64,000 nucleotides of DNA from Alteromonas sp. MMG017 (GTDB taxonomy: Bacteria; Pseudomonadota; Gammaproteobacteria; Enterobacterales; Alteromonadaceae). The stretch is from assembly GCF_018100795.1 (NCBI RefSeq), contig NZ_JAGJDY010000013.1, forward strand, positions 1 through 64,000, read 5' to 3'. Each line of letters opens with the position of its first letter. Positions within the stretch are counted from its first letter, which is position 1. Shown here in pieces: positions 28,258-37,255 of this stretch. Below the pieces are notes generated by a model, which was not told the origin of the DNA, did no database searches, and was given only the letters and a program-made list of their open reading frames with translations. The position numbers were made by a program, and so were the translations under genes.

Positions 28258-29691
28258 TTACGCTGGCTGAGTTGTAACATCAGCAGCGATACTACCTTTA
28301 GGGGCACGAACGGTTTTCCATGTGTTATAAGCCATGATAAGCATGCCAGTAACCACGAAACAACCACCAATGAAACGAACCACATAGAAAGGTTTAGACG
28401 CTTCAAGCGATTCTACAAAGCTATACGTTAATGTACCGTCAGCATTTACTGCACGCCACATTAGCCCTTGAAGAACACCTGACATCCACATTGCTACGAT
28501 ATAAAGCACTACACCAATTGTTGCTAACCAGAAGTGAACATTAACAAGACGTGTGCTGTACATCGATGGCTGACCAAACAGAATAGGTATTAAGTGGTAA
28601 ATAGAACCAATTGATACCATGGCTACCCAACCTAATGCACCTGAGTGTACATGGCCGATAGTCCAGTCTGTGTAGTGAGACAATGCGTTAACTGTTTTAA
28701 TTGCCATCATTGGGCCTTCAAAGGTAGACATACCATAGAAAGACAATGAAACAATTAAGAAACGTAATACAGGGTCAGTACGCAATTTATGCCATGCACC
28801 AGATAGCGTCATTATACCGTTTATCATTCCGCCCCAAGAAGGAACAAATAGAATGATAGACATCACCATACCTAGCGACTGTGTCCAATCGGGTAGGGCA
28901 GTATAATGTAAGTGGTGAGGACCAGCCCAAATGTACAATGAAATCAATGCCCAAAAGTGAACAATAGATAATCTGTACGAGTAAACTGGGCGACCTGCTT
29001 GCTTAGGAACGAAGTAATACATCATGCCTAAGAAGCCAGCAGTTAGGAAGAAACCTACTGCGTTATGGCCGTACCACCACTGCATCATGGCGTCTACTGC
29101 GCCTGCATACAATGAGTAAGACTTAGTGAAAGACACCGGAATGGCCATGCTATTACCAATGTGCAATACAGCAACGGTAAGCATGAACGCCCCTAAGAAC
29201 CAGTTCGCAACATAAATATGCGACACTTTTCGGATAACTAGGGTTCCGAAGAAGTTAATGATATAAGCGAGCCAGACCAGCGTAATCAAAATATCGATTG
29301 GCCATTCTAGTTCAGCGTATTCTTTCGAGCTGGTTAAACCTAAAGGTAGAGAAACTACCGCCAATACGATAACGGCTTGCCAGCCCCAAAACGTAAATGC
29401 AGCAAGTTTGTCACTGAACAGTCTAACCTGAGAGGTACGCTGAACGATGTAGTATGACGTCGCGAACAAAGCACAGCCGCCGAAGGCAAAAATAACGGCA
29501 TTGGTATGCAAAGGACGCAGACGCGAGAATGTTAGCCATGGTGTGTCAAAGTTAAGCATAGGTGCAAATAGTTGCGCGGCAATAAATACCCCTAGGCCCA
29601 TACCAATGATACCCCAGACTATGGTCATAATGGTAAATTGCCTAACTACTTTATAATTGTAGTCAGGTTGTGCTTGGCTTATTTCACTCAT
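28258..29691 (-). CDS. ccoN: cbb3 cytochrome oxidase catalytic subunit I
   Basis: 477 residues, twelve membrane helices. Histidine-rich catalytic motifs are present: [55 protein letters not shown], and [13 protein letters not shown]. This haem-copper oxidase has high oxygen affinity and serves microaerobic respiration. First gene of ccoNOQP; an FNR box lies about 190 bases upstream. Confidence 0.97.
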   Translation of the reverse strand: MSEISQAQPDYNYKVVRQFTIMTIVWGIIGMGLGVFIAAQLFAPMLNFDTPWLTFSRLRPLHTNAVIFAFGGCALFATSYYIVQRTSQVRLFSDKLAAFTFWGWQAVIVLAVVSLPLGLTSSKEYAELEWPIDILITLVWLAYIINFFGTLVIRKVSHIYVANWFLGAFMLTVAVLHIGNSMAIPVSFTKSYSLYAGAVDAMMQWWYGHNAVGFFLTAGFLGMMYYFVPKQAGRPVYSYRLSIVHFWALISLYIWAGPHHLHYTALPDWTQSLGMVMSIILFVPSWGGMINGIMTLSGAWHKLRTDPVLRFLIVSLSFYGMSTFEGPMMAIKTVNALSHYTDWTIGHVHSGALGWVAMVSIGSIYHLIPILFGQPSMYSTRLVNVHFWLATIGVVLYIVAMWMSGVLQGLMWRAVNADGTLTYSFVESLEASKPFYVVRFIGGCFVVTGMLIMAYNTWKTVRAPKGSIAADVTTQPA

Positions 29692-29881
29692 TTTAATGAA
29701 TCTTCCACTTCAAATGAACTATGGTCTCCAACAGCCGTTCAAGTACGGTCTAGACATGTGAAAGCAACGGAATAACGCTTCACACCGAGCTCGGAAAGAG
29801 TAATAATTATAGTCTCCAAGCCAGTTGGTACGCGGATGATAAGGTTTTTAATTACAAAAAGATACCATAAACTACCTGAGC

Positions 29882-29895
29882 TTGATCTCCATCAA
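29882..29895. promoter_or_regulatory. Perfect FNR box upstream of ccoN
   Basis: TTGAT-CTCC-ATCAA matches the FNR consensus exactly. For the leftward ccoN promoter a TGTAAT (minus strand, 29851-29856) lies 25 bases beyond it. For the rightward gene at 29921 a standard class II start point would fall inside the coding region, so ccoN is the likelier target. Confidence 0.82.
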
Positions 29896-29920
29896 TGAAG
29901 AAATATACAAAATTTAAGAA

Positions 29921-30400
29921 ATGCTAAATAACAGTAACAAAAAGAGATCATTTTATTCACAAAGATGGCTTACGCCGCTTTGTATTTTTCTCGTGGCAGT
30001 ATGTGTATTTGCAGTGCATCAATACCAAATGTCCGCTACGCCTTCTTCGAGCTCCTTAAATGAAATAGGAGAGAGCTGTACATTTGTCAACGAGCACTGT
30101 GAATTTTTAATACACGGCAGACACGCCTATGCGGAATTTTCAGACAAAGTAGAACCTGAAACCTCTATTACCCTAGTTCTAGATTTGCCTGTCGGGACGA
30201 AGATAGAAAGTGCCTGGATTGAGGGCGTGAACATGTACATGGGAAAAGTGCCCGTATTGCTCGAAAATAAGAACAAAGGGAAATGGTCAGGCTGGTTTAT
30301 GTTGGGAAGCTGTAACGAATCGACAATGAAATGGCAATTGCGGTTAAATATAGAAGGCCAGGCAGCACCAAGCTACCTGAACTTCGAAACGATAATGTAG
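29921..30400 (+). CDS. Uncharacterised membrane-anchored protein beside ccoN
   Basis: 159 residues: an N-terminal anchor (WLTPLCIFLVAVCVFAV) followed by a soluble periplasmic part with four cysteines (ESC, EHC, GSC and one in the anchor). No family is recognised with confidence. It is divergent from ccoN and convergent with the bacterioferritin genes. The position and the paired cysteines fit a factor linked to oxidase or metal handling, but no function can be assigned. Confidence 0.62.
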   Translation: MLNNSNKKRSFYSQRWLTPLCIFLVAVCVFAVHQYQMSATPSSSSLNEIGESCTFVNEHCEFLIHGRHAYAEFSDKVEPETSITLVLDLPVGTKIESAWIEGVNMYMGKVPVLLENKNKGKWSGWFMLGSCNESTMKWQLRLNIEGQAAPSYLNFETIM

Positions 30401-30406
30401 TATTAC

Positions 30407-30874
30407 TTACATTTGAGATTGCAAATAGTTAGACAACCCAAGGCGTTTAACTAGGCCAAGTTGTTGCTCTAACCAATGCGCATGATCACGCTCGGTATCA
30501 TCTAGTAGTACTACTAAGATATCACGTGTTACGTAGTCTTTTTCAGACTCACATAACGCGATGACTTCTTTCAGTTTTGCATCCACTTCATATTCAACGC
30601 GAAGATCGCTTTCAAGCATTTCAGGTACATCTGAACCGACTTTAAAGCCAGTTCGTGTGACCATGTCAGGTACGCCTTCTAAAAACAGCATACGCTCGAT
30701 AAGTTTAGTGGCGTGGCCACGCTCATCGTCAAATTCGTGGTCGATACGCTCATAAAGCTTGGTAAGACCCCAATCCAAATACATTTGTGAATGAATGAAG
30801 TATTGATCCATCGCGGCTAGTTCATAAGAAAGTAGCTCGTTTAGACCTTTAATGATGGTTTGATTACCTTTCAT
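30407..30874 (-). CDS. bfr: Bacterioferritin subunit with intact ferroxidase centre
   Basis: 155 residues, four-helix ferritin. Ferroxidase residues E18, E51, H54 and the later E-R-D-H pair (TERDH) are present, but position 52, the haem-ligand methionine of E. coli Bfr, is arginine. It should oxidise iron but not bind haem by itself. The start overlaps the stop of the next bacterioferritin by one base, so the two are co-translated and may form one mixed shell. Confidence 0.9.
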   Translation of the reverse strand: MKGNQTIIKGLNELLSYELAAMDQYFIHSQMYLDWGLTKLYERIDHEFDDERGHATKLIERMLFLEGVPDMVTRTGFKVGSDVPEMLESDLRVEYEVDAKLKEVIALCESEKDYVTRDILVVLLDDTERDHAHWLEQQLGLVKRLGLSNYLQSQM

Positions 30875-31350
30875 TAGTCATCTCCCATTACTTGCGCCTG
30901 AAGGTAGTTTTCAATACCCATAGCGCCAATTTGATATTCTTGAGTTTCAATCCAATCTAAATGATCTTCTTCATACTCTAAAATTGATTCGAGGATATCC
31001 CGTGTAACGTAATCCTGCTTTTCTTCGCACAGTGCGATAGCTTCACGTAATAGTGGCAACTGTTCTTTTTGGAATCTGGCATCGCAGCTCAGCATTTCCT
31101 CAGTATCTTCGCCAATGTAAAGCTTGCCCAACGCTTGAAGGTTAGGTAACCCTTCTAAAAATAGAATGCGCTCAATCAACTCATCTGCTTGCTTCATGTC
31201 TTTAATCGACTTTTTGTAGTTCTTTTCATTGAGCTCTTGTAAGCCCCAATTTTTGAACATACGTGCATGCAGAAAGTACTGATTTATAGACGTTAACTCA
31301 CTAGTGAGCACATCATTCAGCTTCGCGACGACTTGTTTGTCACCTTGCAT
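30874..31350 (-). CDS. bfr: Bacterioferritin subunit with haem ligand, altered ferroxidase site
   Basis: 158 residues, the length of E. coli Bfr. It has M52, the haem-ligand position, but the ferroxidase residues are changed: position 51 is Asp and 54 is Gln instead of Glu and His; E18 and the EEDH pair remain. It complements the neighbouring subunit. The start at 31350 is preferred over an in-frame ATG at 31371 because AAGG lies eight bases upstream and it aligns with the family N-terminus. Confidence 0.9.
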   Translation of the reverse strand: MQGDKQVVAKLNDVLTSELTSINQYFLHARMFKNWGLQELNEKNYKKSIKDMKQADELIERILFLEGLPNLQALGKLYIGEDTEEMLSCDARFQKEQLPLLREAIALCEEKQDYVTRDILESILEYEEDHLDWIETQEYQIGAMGIENYLQAQVMGDD

Positions 31351-31486
31351 AGTAAGAACCTTAATAATCAATATGACGCTAGTGTAGAGCGAAAACGCGA
31401 AAATGTCAAAAATTTACTTTAAAAACAATGGTATATAAATAGAAATGGTTATCACTTCATCCTTTGTTTGCATTAACAATAGCCAG

Positions 31487-33061
31487 CTATTCTTGTTGCG
31501 TATTTGCATAGGCTAAACTTTCTTCGGCAAAACCTAAACCCGCTTCGGTGAAAAAGTTAAATACTTTATCTACGCCTTGTTCTAATAAGTAATTCACTTC
31601 ATCTTCATATCGCGCGATTGCCGCTACTTTACCGGTGTAACCCGCGTTTCTTAATTGGCGTGTAATATTGATCGCATCTTGTATAGAGGGCAGTGCTAAC
31701 AGAATTAAATGAACGTTTTTAATTTCCAGATTGTCCCATAAATCAACATCTTCACCGTCACCACAAATAACGTTTAATCCTTCACTGGCAAGTTGTTTTA
31801 CTTTTACTCTATCGGCGTCCATACCCCATACGCTGACATCAGCAAGTTTAGATAGCGCATTAAACGCACCTTGCCCAACACGCCCCATTCCCAGCACCAA
31901 AAATTCTGCTTTGTGCAAAGTAGGGTAAATGTCTTCTTTAAGACGACGGTTCTTTTCGTAACGTTTAATAGTGTCTTTATATTTGTGATATTGAGAATGC
32001 GAGGTGCGGTACAACACACTGGTAATAACGAAAGAAACAGACAATGAAAGCGCAATGACGACCAACCAGCTTTCAGCCAATAATCCCAGCGACACGGCAA
32101 GCGCGCCGACAATAAGACCAAATTCACTGAAATTAGACAGTACTAGGCTGCTTAAATAAGACGTTCTGCCTCGTAATCGTAGCGATGTAAATAAGCCAAA
32201 AAATAGTGCAGCCTTTAAAGGGATGAATAAACAGAACACCAATGCAATAATAATCATATTAAAATCAGGCAGCGCGGTTAGCCCGATGGTAAGGAAAAAG
32301 CCAATCAAGAATAAGTCTTTAAAACTGAGTAACGACTTAGCAAGCTCACTGGCTTTTTCATGTTGCGCTAACATAATGCCAAATATCAGTGCGCCCAAGT
32401 CACCTTTAATATTCACTAGCTCGAATAAGTGATAACCACCTAACGCAAGAATAAATCCAGTAAGGGGCAGTAACTCTCCGTGACCTGATTTATTGATAAC
32501 ACGGTTAATAAGCGGCATAGCGGGAATAAGAGCCAGTAGCCCAAGTGCCCATACCGAGGGCAGTTTGCCTGTGGCAGCCACTAAAAATATAACAGCGAAC
32601 ACGTCTTGCATAACCAAAATGCCAATGGCAAGGCGACCATGACGGGTTTTACTTTCACCGCTTTCTTCTAGCACCTTAATAACACAAACCGTACTGCTGA
32701 AGCTTAACGCAAAGGCAATCAGCGTAGCGCTTTGCCACGTTAATCCTTCTATATATTGGCTGGCAACGGCAGCAATGCCATACACACCACAAGTAACAAT
32801 TCCCACCCAAATAAGGGTGTGCGAAATACTACCGGCCCACACTTCACGTTTACTTAAGTCGCGAACGTTCAATTTTAAACCAATGGTGAACAACATGATG
32901 GTAATGCCCAAGTTGGCTATCTTGGTAAGATCATCGGTGAGTGTGTAGCCTGAGAAATTTAGCAAGAAGCCCGCGACCAAGTAACCTACTAACGGGGGGA
33001 TCCCAATAAGTTTAACCGTTAAACCGCAGACAAATGCGAACAGAAGAAATGCATACTCCAT
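31487..33061 (-). CDS. KefB-type cation:proton antiporter with TrkA-N domain
   Basis: 524 residues: about twelve membrane helices of the CPA2 family, then a cytoplasmic nucleotide-binding domain (FLVLGMGRVGQGAFNALSK) with the GxGxxG fold. Such proteins exchange K+ or Na+ for protons; the ion cannot be told from sequence. Confidence 0.87.
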   Translation of the reverse strand: MEYAFLLFAFVCGLTVKLIGIPPLVGYLVAGFLLNFSGYTLTDDLTKIANLGITIMLFTIGLKLNVRDLSKREVWAGSISHTLIWVGIVTCGVYGIAAVASQYIEGLTWQSATLIAFALSFSSTVCVIKVLEESGESKTRHGRLAIGILVMQDVFAVIFLVAATGKLPSVWALGLLALIPAMPLINRVINKSGHGELLPLTGFILALGGYHLFELVNIKGDLGALIFGIMLAQHEKASELAKSLLSFKDLFLIGFFLTIGLTALPDFNMIIIALVFCLFIPLKAALFFGLFTSLRLRGRTSYLSSLVLSNFSEFGLIVGALAVSLGLLAESWLVVIALSLSVSFVITSVLYRTSHSQYHKYKDTIKRYEKNRRLKEDIYPTLHKAEFLVLGMGRVGQGAFNALSKLADVSVWGMDADRVKVKQLASEGLNVICGDGEDVDLWDNLEIKNVHLILLALPSIQDAINITRQLRNAGYTGKVAAIARYEDEVNYLLEQGVDKVFNFFTEAGLGFAEESLAYANTQQE

Positions 33062-33383
33062 GAATTACCTTTCACCATTTCGATTAGTTAGTACAAATAG
33101 GAATGTCTGTAGTCCGTTTTAGCCATGACATTCTTACCTTACATTCTTATATTAGATAGCGCGGCGAACATCGAAAGTGCTCAACACGCTGATGTATATA
33201 GAAGTCTTTAGATTAGCATGTAATGGAACATGAGCGAATGGTAAAAGATAGATACCATTATGTTGCGTTTATATCGCTGTAGGTTTTATTAATTAAAGAT
33301 ATAGTAATAAGTAATTATACCGCTTAATAAAACCCAAAATTGTGTTGGAACAGTAATAACTGATAATCACACATGGAGTAGCT
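33062..33383. other. Divergent intergenic region, antiporter and glutamate-synthase-like gene
   Basis: About 320 AT-rich bases between two genes that run away from each other. GGAG just before 33384 is the ribosome site of the rightward gene. No strong palindrome, RNA gene or promoter pair was identified. Confidence 0.45.
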
Positions 33384-35015
33384 ATGCGAAATCAAATCTT
33401 AGGAACCTTAACAGCATTATTTATTTTTAACCTACTGATAGGTTTTTATTGGCATCCAGCGTGGTGGTTTCTATTATTAACCGTGTTGTTACTCGTCTTA
33501 GCAATCTTCGATACAGTCCAGAATAAACATGCGATTCTAAAAAACTTCCCGTTAATTGGCAGAACTCGCTGGACCATTGAATCACTGCGGCCCTTCATAC
33601 AGCAATATGTTTTAGAATCGGATACTGGCGGCGCGCCTATTTCTCGTATGTTCCGCTCTATTGTGTACCAACGAGCGAAAGATAGCAGAGAAACTATTCC
33701 TTTTGGCACCCAGTTAAATACTTATGACGATGGTTATGAATGGATAGGGCACTCATTATCGGCCCGAGACATTGATGAAATGGATCATGACCCTAGGGTT
33801 ACTGTTGGTGGAAAACACTGTAAACAGCCATATGACGCCAGCATTCTTAATATTAGTGCAATGAGTTTCGGAAGCCTGTCTAAGAATGCTATTTTGGCGC
33901 TGAACAAAGGCGCGAAGAAAGGTAATTTTTTCCATAATACCGGAGAAGGGGGCTTAACCCCTTACCACGAAGAAAACGGTGGCGATATTGTTTGGCAAAT
34001 TGGTACTGGCTATTTTGGGTGCCGAACCAAAGACGGGAAGTTTGATGCCGATCTGTTTAAAGAAAAAGCCTGTTTGCCGCAAGTCAAAATGATTGAAATA
34101 AAATTAAGCCAAGGCGCAAAACCAGGCCATGGCGGTATATTACCCGCTTATAAAAATACACCTGAAATAGCGAAAATTAGGGGCGTAGAGCCAGGTACTC
34201 AGGTAGATTCACCACCACGCCATAGCGCCTTTTCTACGCCGTTAGAGATGATTGATTATATACAACAGCTTCGCGATCTAAGTGGCGGTAAGCCCATTGG
34301 CATTAAACTAGCGTTAGGCCGTAAAAGTGAATTTATCGCCATGTGTAAAGCCATGGTAGAAACCGGTATTACACCCGACTTTATCACCGTTGATGGAGGC
34401 GAGGGCGGCACAGGCGCTGCACCACTTGAATATTCAAACTCAATTGGTTTTCCACTGAGAGAAGCACTGGCTTTTGTAGACGATTGTTTGATTGGTTACG
34501 ACTTAAGAAAGCAAATTAAAATCATTGCCTCTGGTAAAATTATCACCGCGTTTCAATTAGTAAAAAACTTGAGCTTAGGTGCAGATATTTGTAATAGCGC
34601 AAGAGGTATGATGCTAGCGCTTGGCTGTGTGCAGTCGCTTTCGTGTAACACTAATAAGTGCCCAACCGGCGTGGCAACGCAAGATCCAAAACTGGCTAAA
34701 GGGCTAGATGTAACAGATAAATCTGAGCGAGTGTATCGCTTTCACAAAAAGACGCTGCATGCGTTAATGGATATGCTGTCTTCAACTGGCCATGTGAGTA
34801 CAACGGAATTGAACCGCACCCATATATTTAGGCGTGTCGATCAAGCAAGTATCGCTCGGTACGATGAAATCTTCCCGCTAGTGAAAACCGGAACACTGTT
34901 GGGTGATGATATTCCTGAGCGATTTAAGCTGCATGTCAAAGAAGCTAATTCTGATAGCTTTATGCCATGCAGCTTGTTGGCTGAAATCGAAGAAGAAACG
35001 AAATCAGTATCTTAA
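33384..35015 (+). CDS. FMN-binding glutamate-synthase-like protein
   Basis: 543 residues. Two N-terminal hydrophobic segments are followed by a glutamate synthase alpha-subunit-like FMN barrel: LNISAMSFGSLSKNAILALNKGAKKG, HNTGEGGL, GAKPGHGGILP and VDGGEGGTGAAPLEY, then CNTNKCPTGVATQ. There is no glutaminase domain, so it is not a standard glutamate synthase; its substrate is unknown. Ends four bases into the convergent cytochrome gene. Confidence 0.83.
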   Translation: MRNQILGTLTALFIFNLLIGFYWHPAWWFLLLTVLLLVLAIFDTVQNKHAILKNFPLIGRTRWTIESLRPFIQQYVLESDTGGAPISRMFRSIVYQRAKDSRETIPFGTQLNTYDDGYEWIGHSLSARDIDEMDHDPRVTVGGKHCKQPYDASILNISAMSFGSLSKNAILALNKGAKKGNFFHNTGEGGLTPYHEENGGDIVWQIGTGYFGCRTKDGKFDADLFKEKACLPQVKMIEIKLSQGAKPGHGGILPAYKNTPEIAKIRGVEPGTQVDSPPRHSAFSTPLEMIDYIQQLRDLSGGKPIGIKLALGRKSEFIAMCKAMVETGITPDFITVDGGEGGTGAAPLEYSNSIGFPLREALAFVDDCLIGYDLRKQIKIIASGKIITAFQLVKNLSLGADICNSARGMMLALGCVQSLSCNTNKCPTGVATQDPKLAKGLDVTDKSERVYRFHKKTLHALMDMLSSTGHVSTTELNRTHIFRRVDQASIARYDEIFPLVKTGTLLGDDIPERFKLHVKEANSDSFMPCSLLAEIEEETKSVS

Positions 35016-35500
35016 TTTTCGCCCTGACTATCTTGTTCTGGCATGCGTAATTGGTACAACCGATACTCAGACGTTCTATAGGGAACTACTTTATATTTAG
35101 GTTGTAAATAAGCAACCAAATCAATAAGTTCTTGAACGGTAAGTACATTGTTCATGTTGCGCATGTGAGACTCTCCATCTACGGAAGTCATGCTAACAGG
35201 CTGTCGGCGTGTTAGCTTGTGGGAGGGATTTATCACACTGGTAACCAGTTCACCGTACGTGGTGATCCTACCGCTGCTTCCTCCTAAAGGTATAGGTTTT
35301 GGAACAAGATAAGCATGGTCATCTGGCATGGTTATACCTTCAATTTGATGACAATCAGTGCATTGGTACTTTTGAAATGCCACTTTTCCAGCATCAGCGT
35401 TCCCCTCAGGTAAGCTAAACCCACGAGGCGAATTTGGTCCTAAATCGCATCCAGCCAATAGAAGCGCGATAGACGCTAATACAGTAGTAAGCTTTGCCAT
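35012..35500 (-). CDS. Cytochrome c lipoprotein
   Basis: 162 residues. A lipobox (LLLAGC) marks a lipoprotein, then one haem site CTDCH and likely methionine ligands near SHMRNMNNV. An electron carrier to or from an outer or inner membrane partner is plausible. The ATG at 35500 has GGAG eight bases upstream; a GTG two codons earlier does not. An exact FNR box lies between this gene and the divergent UspA gene. Confidence 0.85.
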   Translation of the reverse strand: MAKLTTVLASIALLLAGCDLGPNSPRGFSLPEGNADAGKVAFQKYQCTDCHQIEGITMPDDHAYLVPKPIPLGGSSGRITTYGELVTSVINPSHKLTRRQPVSMTSVDGESHMRNMNNVLTVQELIDLVAYLQPKYKVVPYRTSEYRLYQLRMPEQDSQGEN

Positions 35501-35533
35501 GTTCACAACTCCAACTTTATTATTTTGTATTTT

Positions 35534-35603
35534 TATTATGGTGCAAAACTAGAACCGTGAATTGATTTCAATCAAAGAAATGTGAACAGAAGTTAACTAT
35601 ATT
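35534..35603. promoter_or_regulatory. Divergent FNR-dependent promoter pair
   Basis: A perfect FNR box TTGAT-TTCA-ATCAA occupies 35562-35575. On each side a -10 element is about one class II spacing away: TATATT (35598-35603) toward the UspA gene and CATAAT on the minus strand (35535-35540) toward the cytochrome gene, with leaders of about 27 bases each. One dimer could therefore activate both genes. Confidence 0.75.
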
Positions 35604-35636
35604 GTAATTATCCACTCCCAATTATGGAATGAACTA

Positions 35637-36059
35637 ATGAACGATTACACTACTGTTTTAGTACCTGTTGATGTGTTTTCAGACTATACCCAAATTTTGT
35701 CGAGAGCCTTACGGGTAGCGCCAGACCCAAAGAACGTTCATTTACTCTATGTGGCATTTCCACAAACTAACGTGGAACCATATGGGTTGTTTTTGGAGCG
35801 TGATTATTCACAAGACGTACAAGAACAAGCAATGACAAAACTGAAAGACATTGCGGCAATCAACGATATTCCAGAGAGCAATCTAAACGTAGAAATTGGT
35901 TCACCCGCTGATGAAATACATCATTTAGCAGAAAAGCTAAACGCTGATCTTATTGTGATAGGCACACATGGGCAAAGTGGGCTTCGCCTTCTGCTTGGCT
36001 CTACGGCCAATGCCGTACTACATGGTGTGAAAAGAGATGTGTTGGCGGTAAAAATTTAA
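35637..36059 (+). CDS. UspA-family universal stress protein
   Basis: 140 residues, one domain. The nucleotide-binding end is G-x2-G-x9-GS (GTHGQSGLRLLLGSTANAVL). Expression is probably raised at low oxygen through the upstream FNR box. Distinct from uspE, which has two domains. Confidence 0.9.
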   Translation: MNDYTTVLVPVDVFSDYTQILSRALRVAPDPKNVHLLYVAFPQTNVEPYGLFLERDYSQDVQEQAMTKLKDIAAINDIPESNLNVEIGSPADEIHHLAEKLNADLIVIGTHGQSGLRLLLGSTANAVLHGVKRDVLAVKI

Positions 36060-36178
36060 GCACTAATAAAGCAGGTGTATAGCGAGATAACTGAATACTA
36101 GCGCTGAAACACACGTAACATATCTGTCATTTGAATAAGTTAGTGTTTAAGTATTATGACTTAAAACACTGTGATGTT

Positions 36179-36535
36179 ATGCCACCAAAGCGATCAGGTT
36201 TCACTCGTTTATATTTTGCAACTATCTATTCCTGTCGAGGAATTAAAGCGGCATTTTCTAGCGAAGCTGCAGTTAGACAAGAAATTGTAGCAATGGCGCT
36301 ATTACTTCCCATTGTTTTCATACTAGATGTAACAAACAGCGAAAGAGTATTGTTACTCTTTTCGCTGTTCGTTGTGCTTATTACCGAATTACTTAACACC
36401 GCTGTAGAAAAATTATCAGATCATGTAAGTACTGATATGCACGAACCGATAGGGAAGGCCAAAGATATAGGGTCGGCGGCAGTATTTATAAGCTTGATAT
36501 TGGCATTAGTAACATGGGGAATCATCTTATTGTAA
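36179..36535 (+). CDS. dgkA: Diacylglycerol kinase
   Basis: 118 residues, three membrane helices. The family pattern is clear: GFTRLYFATIYSCRGIKAAF, EAAVRQE, ITELLNTAVEKLSDHV and GKAKDIGSAAVF. It recycles diacylglycerol to phosphatidate in the inner membrane. The ATG at 36179 aligns with the E. coli start (GFTR at residues 8-11); a TTG at 36131 would add sixteen residues without family support. Confidence 0.92.
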   Translation: MPPKRSGFTRLYFATIYSCRGIKAAFSSEAAVRQEIVAMALLLPIVFILDVTNSERVLLLFSLFVVLITELLNTAVEKLSDHVSTDMHEPIGKAKDIGSAAVFISLILALVTWGIILL

Positions 36536-36592
36536 AAATACTAAACGCAAACTTATAGAGACATACGTTTAATCAAAAAGATAGCTAACCTA

Positions 36593-36949
36593 TCACATGG
36601 TCTCGGGACTTTTCTTACCGTCGTAACATTGCTCAATTAACTCCACAACAGAGCTGCTCAAATTCTTAAGGTGAGATGCATCCACGCGACTTTCACCGCC
36701 GTGATTCAAATCAGAAATAGTAAACACCACATCTTCTCCGCTAGAATTGACATGAACTAATACATCATCATCTTCATCTACAAATGGCACCTTAATGTAA
36801 AGGGGCTCATTGTTGTCAGCAAAATAATCAATGGCTTCATCAATTGTAGTGAATGCTGGTTTCTTCTCTGGGTGAAGAGACCAAGTTTTAGATGGGATGA
36901 CGAGTTCAGCAATTGTTTTACCGTGTGAGGCGTTAATACCATTAGACAT
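36593..36949 (-). CDS. Uncharacterised acidic protein
   Basis: 118 residues, no signal peptide or membrane segment, acidic, with a DEDDDVLVHV stretch in the middle. Not recognised. AAGGA six bases upstream supports the start. It is the first gene of the accessory stretch that includes the recombinase. Confidence 0.55.
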   Translation of the reverse strand: MSNGINASHGKTIAELVIPSKTWSLHPEKKPAFTTIDEAIDYFADNNEPLYIKVPFVDEDDDVLVHVNSSGEDVVFTISDLNHGGESRVDASHLKNLSSSVVELIEQCYDGKKSPETM

Positions 36950-37255
36950 AACATTTCCTTTTTTAATACCTATGTTAGTTGGTACGAAGCCATTCGATAA
37001 ATGGGTTCAATTTTGATAACAAACACGACAAAAGAAAGCGAAAAATAGGAAGGCGAGGTGGGTAAAAGAAGGGAAAAAGAATAGGGCAAAGGAGGAAACT
37101 AGAGATGAAAAGTTACGCGTAACTAGGTTTGCATAATTATTTCTATTATATCAGCAACTTAAAGCCATATAAATGACATCCAACAAATTCCACTATTAAA
37201 GAGAATAAGAAAGTAAATTTCTTATCGACCAAGAAGTGTTAGACAAAAACATACA
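36950..37255. other. Intergenic region with purine-rich tract and 14-bp palindrome
   Basis: From about 37029 to 37112 the plus strand is nearly all purine. The perfect palindrome AGTTACGCGTAACT (37111-37124) follows. No gene is visible. The region lies between the 118-residue orphan gene and the recombinase. Confidence 0.5.

Noticed and set aside
31372..31486. Fur box before the bacterioferritin genes
   Set aside because: Only a loose match to the Fur consensus was seen; not strong enough to report.
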